From Trebouxia sp. TZW2008 (Eukaryota; Chlorophyta; Trebouxiophyceae; Trebouxiales; Trebouxiaceae), in the NCBI GenBank assembly GCA_002118135.1, contig BDIU01000126.1:124001-188000 (forward strand): a DNA stretch of 64,000 nt, written 5' to 3'. Both the position numbers and the translations under genes were made by a program. Below, piece after piece: positions 49,574 to 60,393 of the stretch. The notes under the pieces are model-generated. The model did no database searches and was not told the origin of the DNA. It was given only the letters and a program-made list of their open reading frames with translations. Position 1 is the first letter of the stretch. Every line of letters begins with the position of its first letter.

Positions 49574-52500
49574 ATGTCTCTGCACTGGATCATGCGGTGG
49601 GCCCTCAAAGCAGCTGGAGGGGTGCGCTGCATGCAGCTTAAAGGTTGCTTGAGCAAACATCGCCAAAGTCGTTACCATTTGACGGGGACTGCCTGTACAG
49701 GTTGTTGCGGTTGTGGGCATCGGCTTAGGCCTTGTTTACCAATTCCAGGAGAAACTGGTGAGACTGTGAATGCTGGGCTGCAACCTCCCTGGATCGTTCG
49801 GCTTTCAAGATATGTTGCCTGTCTGCAGCTCTATCTCCCCCGCATTCCTGGTGTTCCGAACGAATTTGCCTATCTTCCTGATAGGTTTGGGTTGGACTAT
49901 GAGGTGAGACTACTACTTGTTCCTGGCAGTGCTGACAACCTCAAGATCAGTGCACCACATGCGCGTCAGAAAACAGCAAAGTTGTTTGCTGACTTCTGCA
50001 TTTGTCTTGTGCATAATATTGATGCACAATTGCATATGTGCAGGATGTCTACATCAAAGCACGGGATGGTACTCAGCTGCACAGCTGGCTGATGTGGCCG
50101 CGTGGCTGGTCCAAGGAGCAGCGACGGCGGCGGCCAACAGTCCTCTTTTTCCAGGCACGCCTTGCCAGGTCACTTTCTGGCCTGGCCAGCCCTGAAAACG
50201 CTCATCATGTTCAGGCAGCTGCATGCACCATGACTTGTCACATCAGCCAGATAAGTTTCTAGGCCAGCCCCATGGCTATTCCAGTGTTGTGTGCTTGCAT
50301 GAGTCACCGCCCGCAATCAAAGTCAGCCGCTTGATTGGAGTTTGCAAGCCTACAAAATCCAGACGAGCACAATTGTAAAACCTGCGCAGTTGCATAGATG
50401 CCTACATGCACTCGTAGATGGCAGCCTGGCATGATTTTGGCATGGGCAATGCTACTTCTGCAATTCTGCCCATGCTAACATTGCCTGCGAGGCTGAGGAA
50501 GTTGGGCAATGCTACTTCTGCAATTCTGCCCATGCTAACATTGCCTGCGAGGCTGAGGAAGTTGGGCAATGCTGCCTCTGTACACATGCTCATGCCAACT
50601 GCCCCCCTGCAGGGCAATGGCAAGGGCAGGATCATGATGTGATCTGACACACAGGAATTTGTATTGTGTGAAGTCAAGCAATGGAGATGGGCAATGTGAG
50701 GCAGCAGTTGTTGAAAGCACTCCTGCCGTGATGCAGCTCCTGGCAAATGCAGCTGTCGACCACTTTCAGCAATGTCCACCTGTCAGCAGTCCTGTCTATA
50801 GAGCAAGTATTGCAGGACAACTCACTGCTTTGCAACTCAGAAGATCTTTAAGCACGCCAGTACAATCTCAAACGCGTTGGCATAATGAGGGACAGACCCA
50901 TGTTGTAGCACTATGACTGCCATGTTCAAGGAAGCTGTTCTTTGCAGGGAAACACACTCTGGAAAGAATCATTTTGGCATGCCAAAGGACTCATCACTTA
51001 TCAGACAGCAAAGTGCTCGTACTGTCTGCTGAAGCACACTTTTAAAAAGTAAAACATTAGACAGATACTGCAAAAGTATCGTGGTTTGACTGTTTGACTC
51101 ATCACGTGAACGGGTTGATCATTGATTGTTATCACAAATGATGTCATACTGTACTGCGTGGTGCAGGAGAATGCTGGTAACATGTCTTTCCGCCTGCCCT
51201 TCCTCAGGCTGGTCATCAGGCACCTCAACTGCTCAGCATTTGCTCCAAGGTAACCTGTCATGGGTCTATTGCTGGAAATGTCATGGTCATTGTCCTCACA
51301 TCGGTCATCAGGCACTGAATTGCTCATTCTTTGCTCCAAGATTCACTCATGTGGCTGCTCTTGAAATTGCTGTTCTCAAGCTGGTCAAAGGCATCTTGAG
51401 TGCTCAGCGTGTGCTTCAAGGTGTGTCAGATGGCAATGCAGCAACTGCATCTGCCATGATGCACTTGCTGCTGCTACTGTGTTGCGTTTGCAGCGTGGAC
51501 AGCAAATGCCATGACCTCAAATTGTCAATGGTGTGTCTGCAGCAGCATATTTATGTGCGTGAATACCTCGCCAAGCGCATTGAAAATGTGTCTTGTACTG
51601 CGTTGCAGTTACCGGGGCTACGGCCTGAGTGAGGGTAAGCCAACTGAGCCAGGCTTGCAGCAAGATGCGCAGGCATCCCTAGACTACCTCAAAGCTCACC
51701 CCACAGTCAACCAAGACAATGTAAGTCCAATCTTGCTGGGAGTTAGCTGGGCCTGCTGCGCCTGTCTAGCATGCGTACTGAAAGAATGCAGTCCATTTTG
51801 CCCGTAGTTGCTATGCTGCAGCATTGCATTGTCTGCTGTAAGAAGTCCGAGCTTCGACAGGTTGATCCGCCAAATTAGTATAGGTGCACGAGTCACAGGC
51901 TCACATTGTGCAGCATAGGTGCATGCATCAGAGGCTCAGTTTGTGCTGCAGATCATTGTGTTTGGGAGATCACTTGGTGGTGCTGTTGCCTTTCATGTGG
52001 CGGCAACAAATCCTGGCAAGATCAACAGCCTGATTGTGGAGAACACTTTCTGGTCCATTGAAGCTGTGACAGGCAAGGTAAGCAGTCAACATATATGTAC
52101 ATATAAAGTATAAATAGTCCAGTATATAAATAGCACAAGACTGAACTGTTTAAAGGCATTTGGCTGCTCCAGCACGGACCTTGCAAAGCCTCTCTAGCAT
52201 GTGTCTTCAATTAATTAACTCTCAAAGGTTGTGTTCTATCTGCCCACCGATGTATGGCATGTTTGTGCAGCTTCAGTAGTCTGACTCAGGATACGAGCAT
52301 GGCAGACTGATTTGCTTTGCAAATGCATGTTGATCAGATACTCAAGTTGCAGCATCAGATAGCTTGTCGAAGGAAGCATGGAGGCTGAATTGTATGTGTA
52401 CAGGCATAAGTTGCAGCTTCTGGTGTGTTGTTTATGACCATATGAGCCACCAGAGATATGCACCATAGCTGACACCACAGAACGCATGCATGCATCCTTT

Positions 52501-55397
52501 GTTCAAGGTATTGAGTAATGCTGTATGCTGTCGTTCAACCATATCCTGTCACTCAGCTCAAAAAGCCCACTTGTCATTTTGTATGAGGTGCTTGGCCATG
52601 TCTGGGACAGCTATTCAAGCAATGCTTAGCAGCCCTTGAAATGGCCTAGCAATATTCTTGCAGGTGATGGCATTTCTGGCTCCCTTTGTGGGTCCAGGGC
52701 GCCTGTTCAACTGGCTCATACGGAACAGATGGCGCAATGATGAGGCCATAGCCAAGCTGGGCCGCCTGCCTGTGCTGCTGCTGTCATCCCTTGAGGTATG
52801 CATGCCATGCTGCTGTTCATCAGGCACAGACGCTTCTCTCTGATCACATTCAGGATGGCCATCATCTACTTTTAAAGAATTTCTCCTGGCATGTGCTGCT
52901 TCTGTCCTCCCTTGAGCTTTGCTCTCCCCGCTGTCCCTTGTCATCAAGTTGGAGATGGTCCTGACCAAATACTGCACTGTGTTCTGTGACTACGCATGTC
53001 CTGTTGTTAATTTCCTCTAGTTCTGCACTCTCGCTGCACATTTGCTGCTGCCCATCAAGCAGAGGCCTTTTTTTTGTTCATTGTTGGCAATTGCTAAGCT
53101 GGGCCGCTTGCCTGTGCTGTTGCTGTCATCCCTTGAGGTCTGCCCACCAACACCTGCTGCTGTTCAGCACGCATAAGCAACTTGTTCATGTTGAACTGGT
53201 TCTGGCTGTGACCCAGCAATCCTTTGTGATTAGGAATGTTCGGTTACTGCCATCCCAAGTCGGGCACCTGCTGTACCTGCTGTTGCCCATCCATCAGACA
53301 CTGCCTCTGCATGATGTCAAAGCTGGTAATCACCAAAACCAGCAATCTTGTTTTGTCACTGATGCTCTGTCAGTGTCCTCCCTTGAGGGCTTGCACCCAC
53401 ATCGACTGGTAGTGCGCACCAAGCACAGGCACTCTGTATCAAGTTCAAGATAGTCCTGATCAAATTCTGCAGGCGATGTCGTGTTGGCATTGTCATCTGG
53501 TCATCATTTGCGTCTGCACCTGCACCTTTTGATGCTGACCAGCAATCATTGGTGTTGCTTTCATGTCAGGTCCAAGATCGTCCCACCCAAAAACAGCAAG
53601 CGTCTCTTGACATCAAATGTGCTGCTGCTGTCGCCGCTTGAGGTTCTGCACCTGCGGTCTTTGCTGCTGCCCATCAAACATAGGCACTGATTTCAAATCA
53701 CACTTGAGCCAGCCACGACAATATGCAGCAAGTGGTAGTTGATTCTGACTGTCCTGTCGTCGTCATGTCTTGATGCTTGCAGCTGCCTTGCTTGATGGCC
53801 ATCAGGCGTAGTGCTTGCTTGAAAATCAATTTTCAGATGGCCTGACCAACTTCAGCAGTGGTGTCCAATGCTGAATGTCCGCTTCTTCTGAGGTTTGCAC
53901 ATGCCTCAATTGCTGGCTTTTAGACACAGCCTGCACATGCTTCTTAGAAGAGCAGTGGCAGCATCTGGCAAATGCCATTTTAAGCATTATGCAAAGACAA
54001 TGCCTGATGGTCAGCACATGAAGCAGGTGCAAATTTCAAAATTCTGCCAGTGTCATTCTGCCTGTCACTTTGCTGGCATGCATAGATGTTTGCCAATGCC
54101 TTGCTCAGTGCATCTGTACTCAGAAGGTGCGCCTGTCTTGGTGCGACATCGACGTCCTGCCTGTCAAACTGCCCAGTCCGTCAATCCACTCAACTCATCA
54201 GCTGAGGCTTACAACTGCTTGCGATATGCATCAAAGCGCACCAAAGAAAAAACACCACAGGCTGAGGCATAGCATGAGCGCAGGGTGAGATGCTGCTGCC
54301 ACAGCATGCGGAATGCCTGCTTTCAACATATTGCTGCACGACTCGATTCTGGAATGACTTGTTACATCTATATGCAAGATTGGCTGAGATGCTGCATGAG
54401 TGCAGGATGAGATGTTGCCACCAGAGCATGTGGAATGCCTGCTTACAGTATGTTGCTGAACAACTGTAAAATGACTTGTTGCAACTATCAGCAAGATTGG
54501 CTGAGGTGCTGCATGAGTGCAGGATGAGATGTTGCCACCAGAGCACATGGAGCGCATGCACAAGCTGCTGCTGGCCAACAAGGGGCAGGTCACGTGGGTC
54601 CCCATCCACGCTGGACACATGGACGCCTATGAGACCAACCCAAATGTAAGTGCTGCGAGCAGAATGCTTGATCCTCACGGTGAATTACTGATCAAATGCA
54701 CGATTGCTTTGCACAGTTGCTGCAAAACACAATTTTGTTGTCTTGACACAACATGCACGGTCAGAGCGTGCCTCAAAAAGATGCAGTCTGTTTGTTCAAT
54801 CACAACTTGAGGTCAGCTTGCTTGCAGATAGACAGTTTGTAAGTACCTGGTTGGTCTCAGCTTGTCTTTGTATGCCATGTCATCAATGCAGCTCCATGTT
54901 TAGCACAAATTTGTGTGTATTGGACTACAGTGCAAAACAAGCCATCAAGTGACCTGTCTGACTTGTCACATCGAGTGAACAATTAGACGCTCTACAGAAA
55001 AGCTCAACTGCTGCCAATCAATCTGTAGCCTATACATTACAGTTACCCAGACAAGCCTGTTCTGCCTGGCCTAAGACGCTGCAATTCCAGCATGTTCTAA
55101 ACACGCTACTGAGCACATGAATGCATGCAGGAGTATTGGCCGCCTGTCAGGAACTTTGCAGAGCGGTATGCAACCTCAGATCTGGACAAAAGGTATGACA
55201 TTGATAGTGGGGAGGGAGTGAAGCAGGCTGAGCAGGCAAGCCAGGCTGGAGTGAAGCCTCCATCAGCAGTCGGGCCTTTCACAAGTGACAGCAATCAGCC
55301 GGCCCAAGGACAACAGCATGGTGGCATCCAGAGCGATGACTGGCAGAAAGTCGAGATTGATGACAGCCATCATGATCAGCCCAAGAAAGAGCTATGA
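49574..55397 (+). CDS. ABHD13/Bem46-family alpha/beta hydrolase
   Basis: Ten exons: 49574-49621, 49701-49757, 49829-49903, 50044-50154, 51167-51249, 51609-51720, 51952-52077, 52664-52795, 54523-54645 and 55131-55397 (TGA), 377 residues. This is a serine hydrolase of the membrane-anchored Bem46/ABHD13 group, whose substrate is not established. An N-terminal signal anchor (GGVVAVVGIGLGLVYQF) precedes EKLLYLPRIPGVPNEFAY. The catalytic triad is visible: FGRSLGG (Ser about 169), DEMLPPEHM (Asp about 249) and HAGHMDAY (His about 280). SYRGYGLSEGKPTEPGLQ and ENAGNMSFRLPFLR are family hallmarks. The ~85-residue acidic, Gln-rich tail is extra. The intron at 50155 appears to start GCACGC, an unusual donor forced by phase and by the invariant ENAGN. 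Introns hold many relic exon edges. Confidence 0.92.
50444..50623 (+). repeat. Perfect 60-base tandem repeat
   Basis: 50444-50503 and 50504-50563 are identical. A third, diverged copy follows to about 50615. It lies in intron 4 of the ABHD13-like gene. The identity implies a very recent duplication. Confidence 0.95.
51283..51425 (+). repeat. Relic copies of ABHD13-like exon 5, 3' edge
   Basis: Two blocks (about 51283-51345 and 51370-51425) repeat GGTCATCAGGCACCTCAACTG to TTGCTCCAAG with changes, downstream of the real exon 51167-51249. Confidence 0.8.
52885..53660 (+). repeat. Relic copies of ABHD13-like exon 8, 3' edge
   Basis: The exon end encoding AKLGRLPVLLLSSLE plus its GT donor recurs at about 53088-53142 (nearly perfect), and more decayed at about 52888-52925, 53370-53400 and 53618-53650. 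The intervening TGCTGTTCATCAGGCACAGA motif also repeats, so whole blocks were copied. Confidence 0.85.
54287..54450 (+). repeat. Relic copies of ABHD13-like exon 9, 5' edge
   Basis: GGATGAGATGTTGCCACCAG and its upstream GCATGAGTGCA acceptor context occur at about 54275-54325, 54395-54445 and 54512-54560. Only the last continues into the open exon. The unit is about 117 bases. Confidence 0.9.
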
Positions 55398-55599
55398 TTT
55401 GGATTGTCTGCAAGGAGTGGGGCTTAGCAGGATTGTGTCATGTGGAATACGTGATGAATGAGCCACAAGCGAATTTGTGAAGCTAAAGGAGAACAGCAGT
55501 GGTCATTGCTTGCTTGGACAAATCAGCATGTAGGAGTTCTGGAGCGTACCAGCTGCCCTTTTCCTACTTTTAGACTTGGACCGTTTCTTCAGGGCTGCC

Positions 55600-56062
55600 T
55601 TTAGCTCCAAGGTCATCTCACGTCGAGCGTATTACATTGACTTGAGCCTTGAACGGTGGCAGGCGTTGCATGCATGCTGAGTGTGGACAAAGCAACAATG
55701 CAGGCTGCTGCAGTTCGTGAAGAGAGAGAGAGAATAATTTTACATGCTTTAGCCAGCCAACAAGGCTGATCACATGTGCCACNNTTGGCCCGCACCCCAG
55801 CCAATGCTCCACATTCAAACACTAAGTGCCTTTCATCGCCTAAGGCCCCAGAACCACAAAGTGTGCACAACCTACAGGCTCTAGCAATGCCACTGCGACG
55901 ACCAGCAGCAGTAGGAAGCTGGTGACAACCAAGCCTAAACTGTAGAAAGCGCTGCATGTTCCTGCCAGAAACAGGCAATTGACAATATATATATTTACAA
56001 GACTGACCACTGACCATAGGGTTATTTACAGTGTTTGCTAGGGTTTTGTCATGATTTGCCAT
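55600..56062 (-). mobile_element. Non-LTR retrotransposon ORF2 3' fragment
   Basis: The minus strand encodes FLQFRLGCHQLPTAAGRR and then CxLCxxCGxxxxGDExHLxxEC, the zinc-binding tail found after the reverse transcriptase in LINE elements. It has lost the polymerase and carries two unresolved bases (NN at 55783-55784), so frame past that point is unknown. AG-dinucleotide runs flank it at about 55722-55733 and 56081-56092. Confidence 0.75.
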
Positions 56063-56659
56063 GGGGGTGCATGACTAAGCAGAGAGAGAGAGCATGACAA
56101 ATCACTGTAATTTCAAATGCTAGATTTTATGATTCTGAAAACATGTAGTCATCTGTCAAGGTATTACCCTACTCTAGTGCCCTACACACACTCTGTTAAC
56201 CTCTATTTTCTTTATTCTATTCTAACTAAAAATTTAGTAGTTAGTATAGTAGTGTAGTATAGCACCACGTGCTTTAGCAGTTTAGCAGTTTATCAAGAAA
56301 AGCTTTGAGAGCTGGAGGGGTGTAGTAATCCACAAGTCTGGAAGAATGTCTGAGATGAATTGCTGAACTGGTGAGGTGGACATAACTGTGCTAAACAGGG
56401 GTCGCGCGCTGACACCCCCATGCTTCACCCAGACCCCGCAGGGGTCTGGCACAGAGCCACAGAGCCTTGCACGCAGATGCTACAGCATAGCTGCAGAGCC
56501 TTGCACGCACAGCTGCAGAGCACTGGCTCAGACATGCTACAAGTAACGCCAGCCTTATGTCCACGTGTCGCCGGTCTGCACAGAGTCACGTGTAGCTCTG
56601 CGTGCAGATGCGCAACTTTCTGATTTCTCTATGTTATGTCTGTTTTTTCTGTAGCTAAG

Positions 56660-56815
56660 ATGAGGATGGTTCAATTGGAAGCCTTTTTGTTTGCGTTCAC
56701 TTTCTTAGTGCTAGTTGTTTTCGTGGCCGGCTTGACCGTTACGGACTGTTGCTATGAGTACCGCTTACGAGAGCCTGATAGAGCACATGCGAGCGGCTGT
56801 CCAGGCCTTACGTGA
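56660..56815 (+). CDS. Small membrane-span ORF, 51 residues
   Basis: ATG at 56660, TGA at 56813. It begins MRMVQLEAFLFAFTFLVLVV and has one strong hydrophobic span, then a Cys pair and a basic tail. It lies in a CpG-rich stretch just after a short AT-rich region, and overlaps the next ORF in another frame. I do not recognise it. A chance ORF is possible. Confidence 0.3.
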   Translation: MRMVQLEAFLFAFTFLVLVVFVAGLTVTDCCYEYRLREPDRAHASGCPGLT

Positions 56816-56915
56816 AATCAGAGCCAACAAGGAGAAAGTCGATCTAGAGGAGTTGTGCAACCTAGAATATACGCTGTCTAATACAATTACCGACTGTTTG
56901 GACGAAGACGATTAG
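56754..56915 (+). CDS. Small acidic helical ORF, 53 residues
   Basis: ATG at 56754, TAG at 56913. It begins MSTAYESLIEHMRAAVQALR and ends with an acidic LDEDD. It is predicted helical. Its start closely matches, at DNA level, a segment at 57409-57440 (VSTAYEDLKQQF) in the adjacent retroelement relic, so the two are probably related copies. Confidence 0.35.
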   Translation: MSTAYESLIEHMRAAVQALREIRANKEKVDLEELCNLEYTLSNTITDCLDEDD

Positions 56916-57354
56916 TCATCTTGTGCGCTAAAAAGTAGTCAGCAATACCTGGTTTTGATCAATGTCACCGGACGGACAGGACACGTGTCAAATGTAGTAT
57001 CCTATGCAGGATACAGCAAATAGGCTGTGTCCTAGTTATGCTCCTTCTCATCAAAGCAGCACATAGCTAGCAAGAGCTGTTTGACAAGGAACTTGCAAAG
57101 GCTTGCTGCCTGCAAAAGCTCGCCTGTGAACATGTAGAGCCTGTGCAGTCGACACAACTTTGTTTTCTGTCACACCACTTGCATAGGCTTCCTGGGCAAG
57201 GTTTACTGCCATGCAAAACAATAAACTGCCAGGGACTAGCCTTTTCTTGCCTTTTCTTGCCAAATTCTCTGTGCTTCGCTTTTTTTTGCGAGTGCAGTCA
57301 TACTGGTGTCACACGGTCTCAGTGGCACACTGCATGCTGTAGCAGTCTGCAAAT

Positions 57355-58020
57355 GTGCTGGCCAGGGATGCCTCAGTGGATCAAGTATATCCCCCTGAAT
57401 TTGCTGCTGTGAGTACTGCTTACGAGGACCTGAAACAACAATTTGCAGCTAAAGGGAGTCACTGGAGCTGCGGCAGCTTAGGTGAGTGGTGTCGCAGATA
57501 CTCTCTTGCCCAAGTGACCTTGAGTCCACCTTCAGAGTCTTGGGTCCTCACTTTGCTAAGGACCCAAAGTTGTTCATATTTCCCAGTTGAGCTGACAAAA
57601 CAGCGCTTGAGCAGCCACTGCACATGACAAGGAGGCACGAGACAAGAAGGGTCTCAATGCCATACTGAGGAATCTTGAGCAGTCTGTAGATGAGACACCA
57701 GAAGAGCTTGAGGTGAAAGTCAATGCTCTGATTGCTGATACTTTGCAATTGTCTGTGCGTTGTACCAGCGCAAAGCGCATCAAGAGGAAGACTGCTACAC
57801 TTGATCATGTGCTAGTGCAGTTTGCAAGCAAAAGACAAGCTGGCAGTCTTCAGAGCAAAGGGCAAGCTTGCAATTGGTGTGGTGGTGCACCGGTGTCACC
57901 TGATGAAAAATCAACCAGCAGAAGCTTTTGGCCAGGCAGCATATGCACACTGGGACATCGTGCATCAGCAATGCAAAGATCTGAGCATGGCTGCCATCAT
58001 TATACACGGGGCATGTCTGT
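57355..58020 (+). mobile_element. Relic of a LINE-type ORF1 (nucleic-acid-binding) region
   Basis: 57409 onward reads STAYEDLKQQFAAKG. After a break, 57640-57850 reads EELEVKVNALIADTLQLSV and TATLDHVLVQFAS. In the other frame KDKLAVFRAKGKLAIG and LTPDEKSTSRSFWP follow. This order (helical part, then VLVQFASxxDKLAVFRA, then LTPxE) is the ORF1-like pattern of plant and algal non-LTR elements. Frame changes show decay. Confidence 0.5.
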
Positions 58021-58217
58021 AGCAGTCAGATCGCAAGCAGCCAAATGCCATGGCACCTTTGCTTTTGCTGCAAACTCCAGGCAGAAAAGCCACAGTGATG
58101 GTCATGTATGTTGGTCAGTCGCTTTCCTTTGCTGCTAGTGGATGGCAGCATTTGGCTGAAACTTGCTCCCGCTAGTATGTTTATCTTTTGGATTTTTCTT
58201 TTCTTTTCTCCAAACAG

Positions 58218-59374
58218 ATGGACAACGTTGTACACCTGACATGCAGAGGGCTTGCTGGCTTCCAGCCAAGCACAGTCAACCAGGCAAACTTCTTGAGCAG
58301 CACGCGAGCAATGCCATGGCAGCAGCATGGGCAAGCCAGCAGCAAAGCAAACACAGCATTTGAGGCTGCTGGTGATGCCAGTGCTGCATTGCATGTCTGG
58401 GCAGGCACAGGCACAGCACAGCATAAATGGCAGAAGGTGCATGTCTCACATCAAGTCTGTTAAGAGCAGAAACTGAATCTTGCTCAGAAAAGCGCTATTG
58501 ATTGCTTGAAATGCTGCATGGCATGCTTGAGAAAGCTCTTGCACTGATGCTAAATGCCAGTCCCACACAGGCTTACTTTTGTCTGTATGACATTGGCATT
58601 TGGGGTCAGAGAACCCACATGCTGACCAGTCAACCAACATCAAAAAGTCACAGCAGCATGTTTCTGCAGACTTTGCTGACATGTGCATGCAAGACCCGCA
58701 CTGCCATGTGTCTGTATGTTGCTTGGGTTTTGTGCGCGTTGCTGTTGCGGCTCTCATCTTGTACAATACTGGCGGCAGCGCTTTCTCTCAGTCTAAGGCC
58801 ATTGCAAGTGCAGAGGCACTCCATAAGAGCTCTGAGTCTCCACCCAAATGGAACTCTACTAGCTGTTCCTGCAGGCAAGTCCAGATTTGCTGCTTCAGAC
58901 TGTGCATAGCTGCAAATTGTCATTTTGTCTTTTGGACAGGATCAAGATGTGCGCTCATGATGACTCAATGACTTTCCATGCCATGTCCATGCTCTGCGTC
59001 GAGCATTGTTTAGCATTTCACCATGCCTTCATGCACACAGCTTGATGACCTTCCATAATGCTGTCCTTTGCCCTGCCTGCTTGCCAAACCTGCAGAATCC
59101 TTGAACACATGTAGGATTGCTTGTGTTACATTCAAGCTGCAGCAGCGCAAAAGACATCATTGCCTCATACAGGCACAGGCGTCGGCCACATCTGGGAGTA
59201 TAATACCAAGGACTGGTTCTGCCATCGCTGAGAAGGTGGACTGCTACGCCCTCCCGTTGCCTGCTGCTTCTGTGAAGGGCCAGCCCTATCAGAAGGCCCC
59301 TACCTGTTCGTCTCCCCTGTAGCATCAGCAGTTGTACAGTGCATGCCTGTGCCCATGGAAGAGCTGCTGAAGGT
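58218..59374 (+). pseudogene. Degenerate WD40-like gene
   Basis: A GC-donor exon at 58814-58874 reads RHSIRALSLHPNGTLLAVPAG, a WD-repeat-like strand set. Its phase continues into 59167, reading GTGVGHIWEYNTKDWFCHR, then an in-frame TGA, after which the same frame stays open for about 47 more codons to a GT donor. An open stretch at 58218-58435 (MDNVVHLTCRGLAGFQPS) may be an earlier exon. The single stop suggests a pseudogene or a misjudged splice. Family not assigned. Confidence 0.35.
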
Positions 59375-60139
59375 TTGTCAAAAACACGTTTTGAATGATT
59401 GCGTCAAACAGCTGATTGTGTGCAACTCCTGGATCAGCAATGGCATGACAGCTTATCTTGATGCAACTGTGAAGCAAGGGCCTGATTAAGTGTCATTGCT
59501 GAGCATGCCAGATGTCAATCACCAAGTGAGTTGAGGTTGCTTGCTGTCATGCATTTTGACCTCTGCCATGCATGCAAAGGCTGGTGATGAGCAATGGTTT
59601 GCAACAGCAAGCATGCTTGCAAGCCAGCGCCTGCCAAAAAGCTTGCCAAGCCTGAATGTGCATCACCCTTTGCCTTTGCTGGTGTTTATGACTCCTCCAG
59701 CAATGACTGTGTCTGACAAACATCTTCACCGTCATGCGGTATAGCGATAACAATGTCGCAAATGTTGCACATGTGTGATAGCTTCTGTGACAAGTTGGTG
59801 CAGTCAGCCACATATATTCATTGACTATGAGCTGATACTTCTGCTGACCTTACTGCTGCATATTGCAAATCTGCTGCTGCTGTTTCTGAGGCTGCCTATT
59901 GCAACTCAGGAGGGGGGCTCGTGAGAACTCTGCCCTGGTTCCTCCCCATCTGCATTATCAGAACCCAGCCGACAAGGAAGAGTTTTGCCCTCAGCCCAGT
60001 GCAGTCCCACCTCTTTGGCAGCCTCCTTACCCTCAAGCTGGCCAGCACACAACAGCAGTCTTACCTTTCGTGCCCAACCACCTTTGCCACCCCATAGACT
60101 TAGCAGCTCTAGGCGCTCCAATCCTGCAACAGGCTTGAC

Positions 60140-60393
60140 CAGCCTTTCAGCAGGTGTGCCCACAGCTGTACTGGACGCATGCAGCCCTGAGCAAAGGGAT
60201 TCTGACTGCAGAACAGACAATCAAAGATTTGGCCTGGAATCCTCAATTGGGCGTCAACACGCATGCAGGGCTGAAACAGTTAATAACAAAACTCTCAGCA
60301 GTGGCTTTGGCTCTCAGCCAGGCCCAAATCAGACTTTTGCAAAAGAGCACGTCTAAAGCAGAAGGCATAACTTTGGCAGATGTCTCAGCATAG
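60140..60393 (+). other. Open frame with a histone-fold-like tail
   Basis: The plus frame ends ...IKDLAWNPQLGVNTHAGLK, QLITKLSAVALALSQAQIRL, LQKSTSKAEGITLADVSA and stop. The hydrophobic spacing resembles helices 1-3 of an H2B-type histone fold, but no residue identity is decisive and the 5' end is unclear. Another open plus segment at about 60655-60852 (KEPFEANPRAYAARRKERHQ) is also unassigned. Confidence 0.25.
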
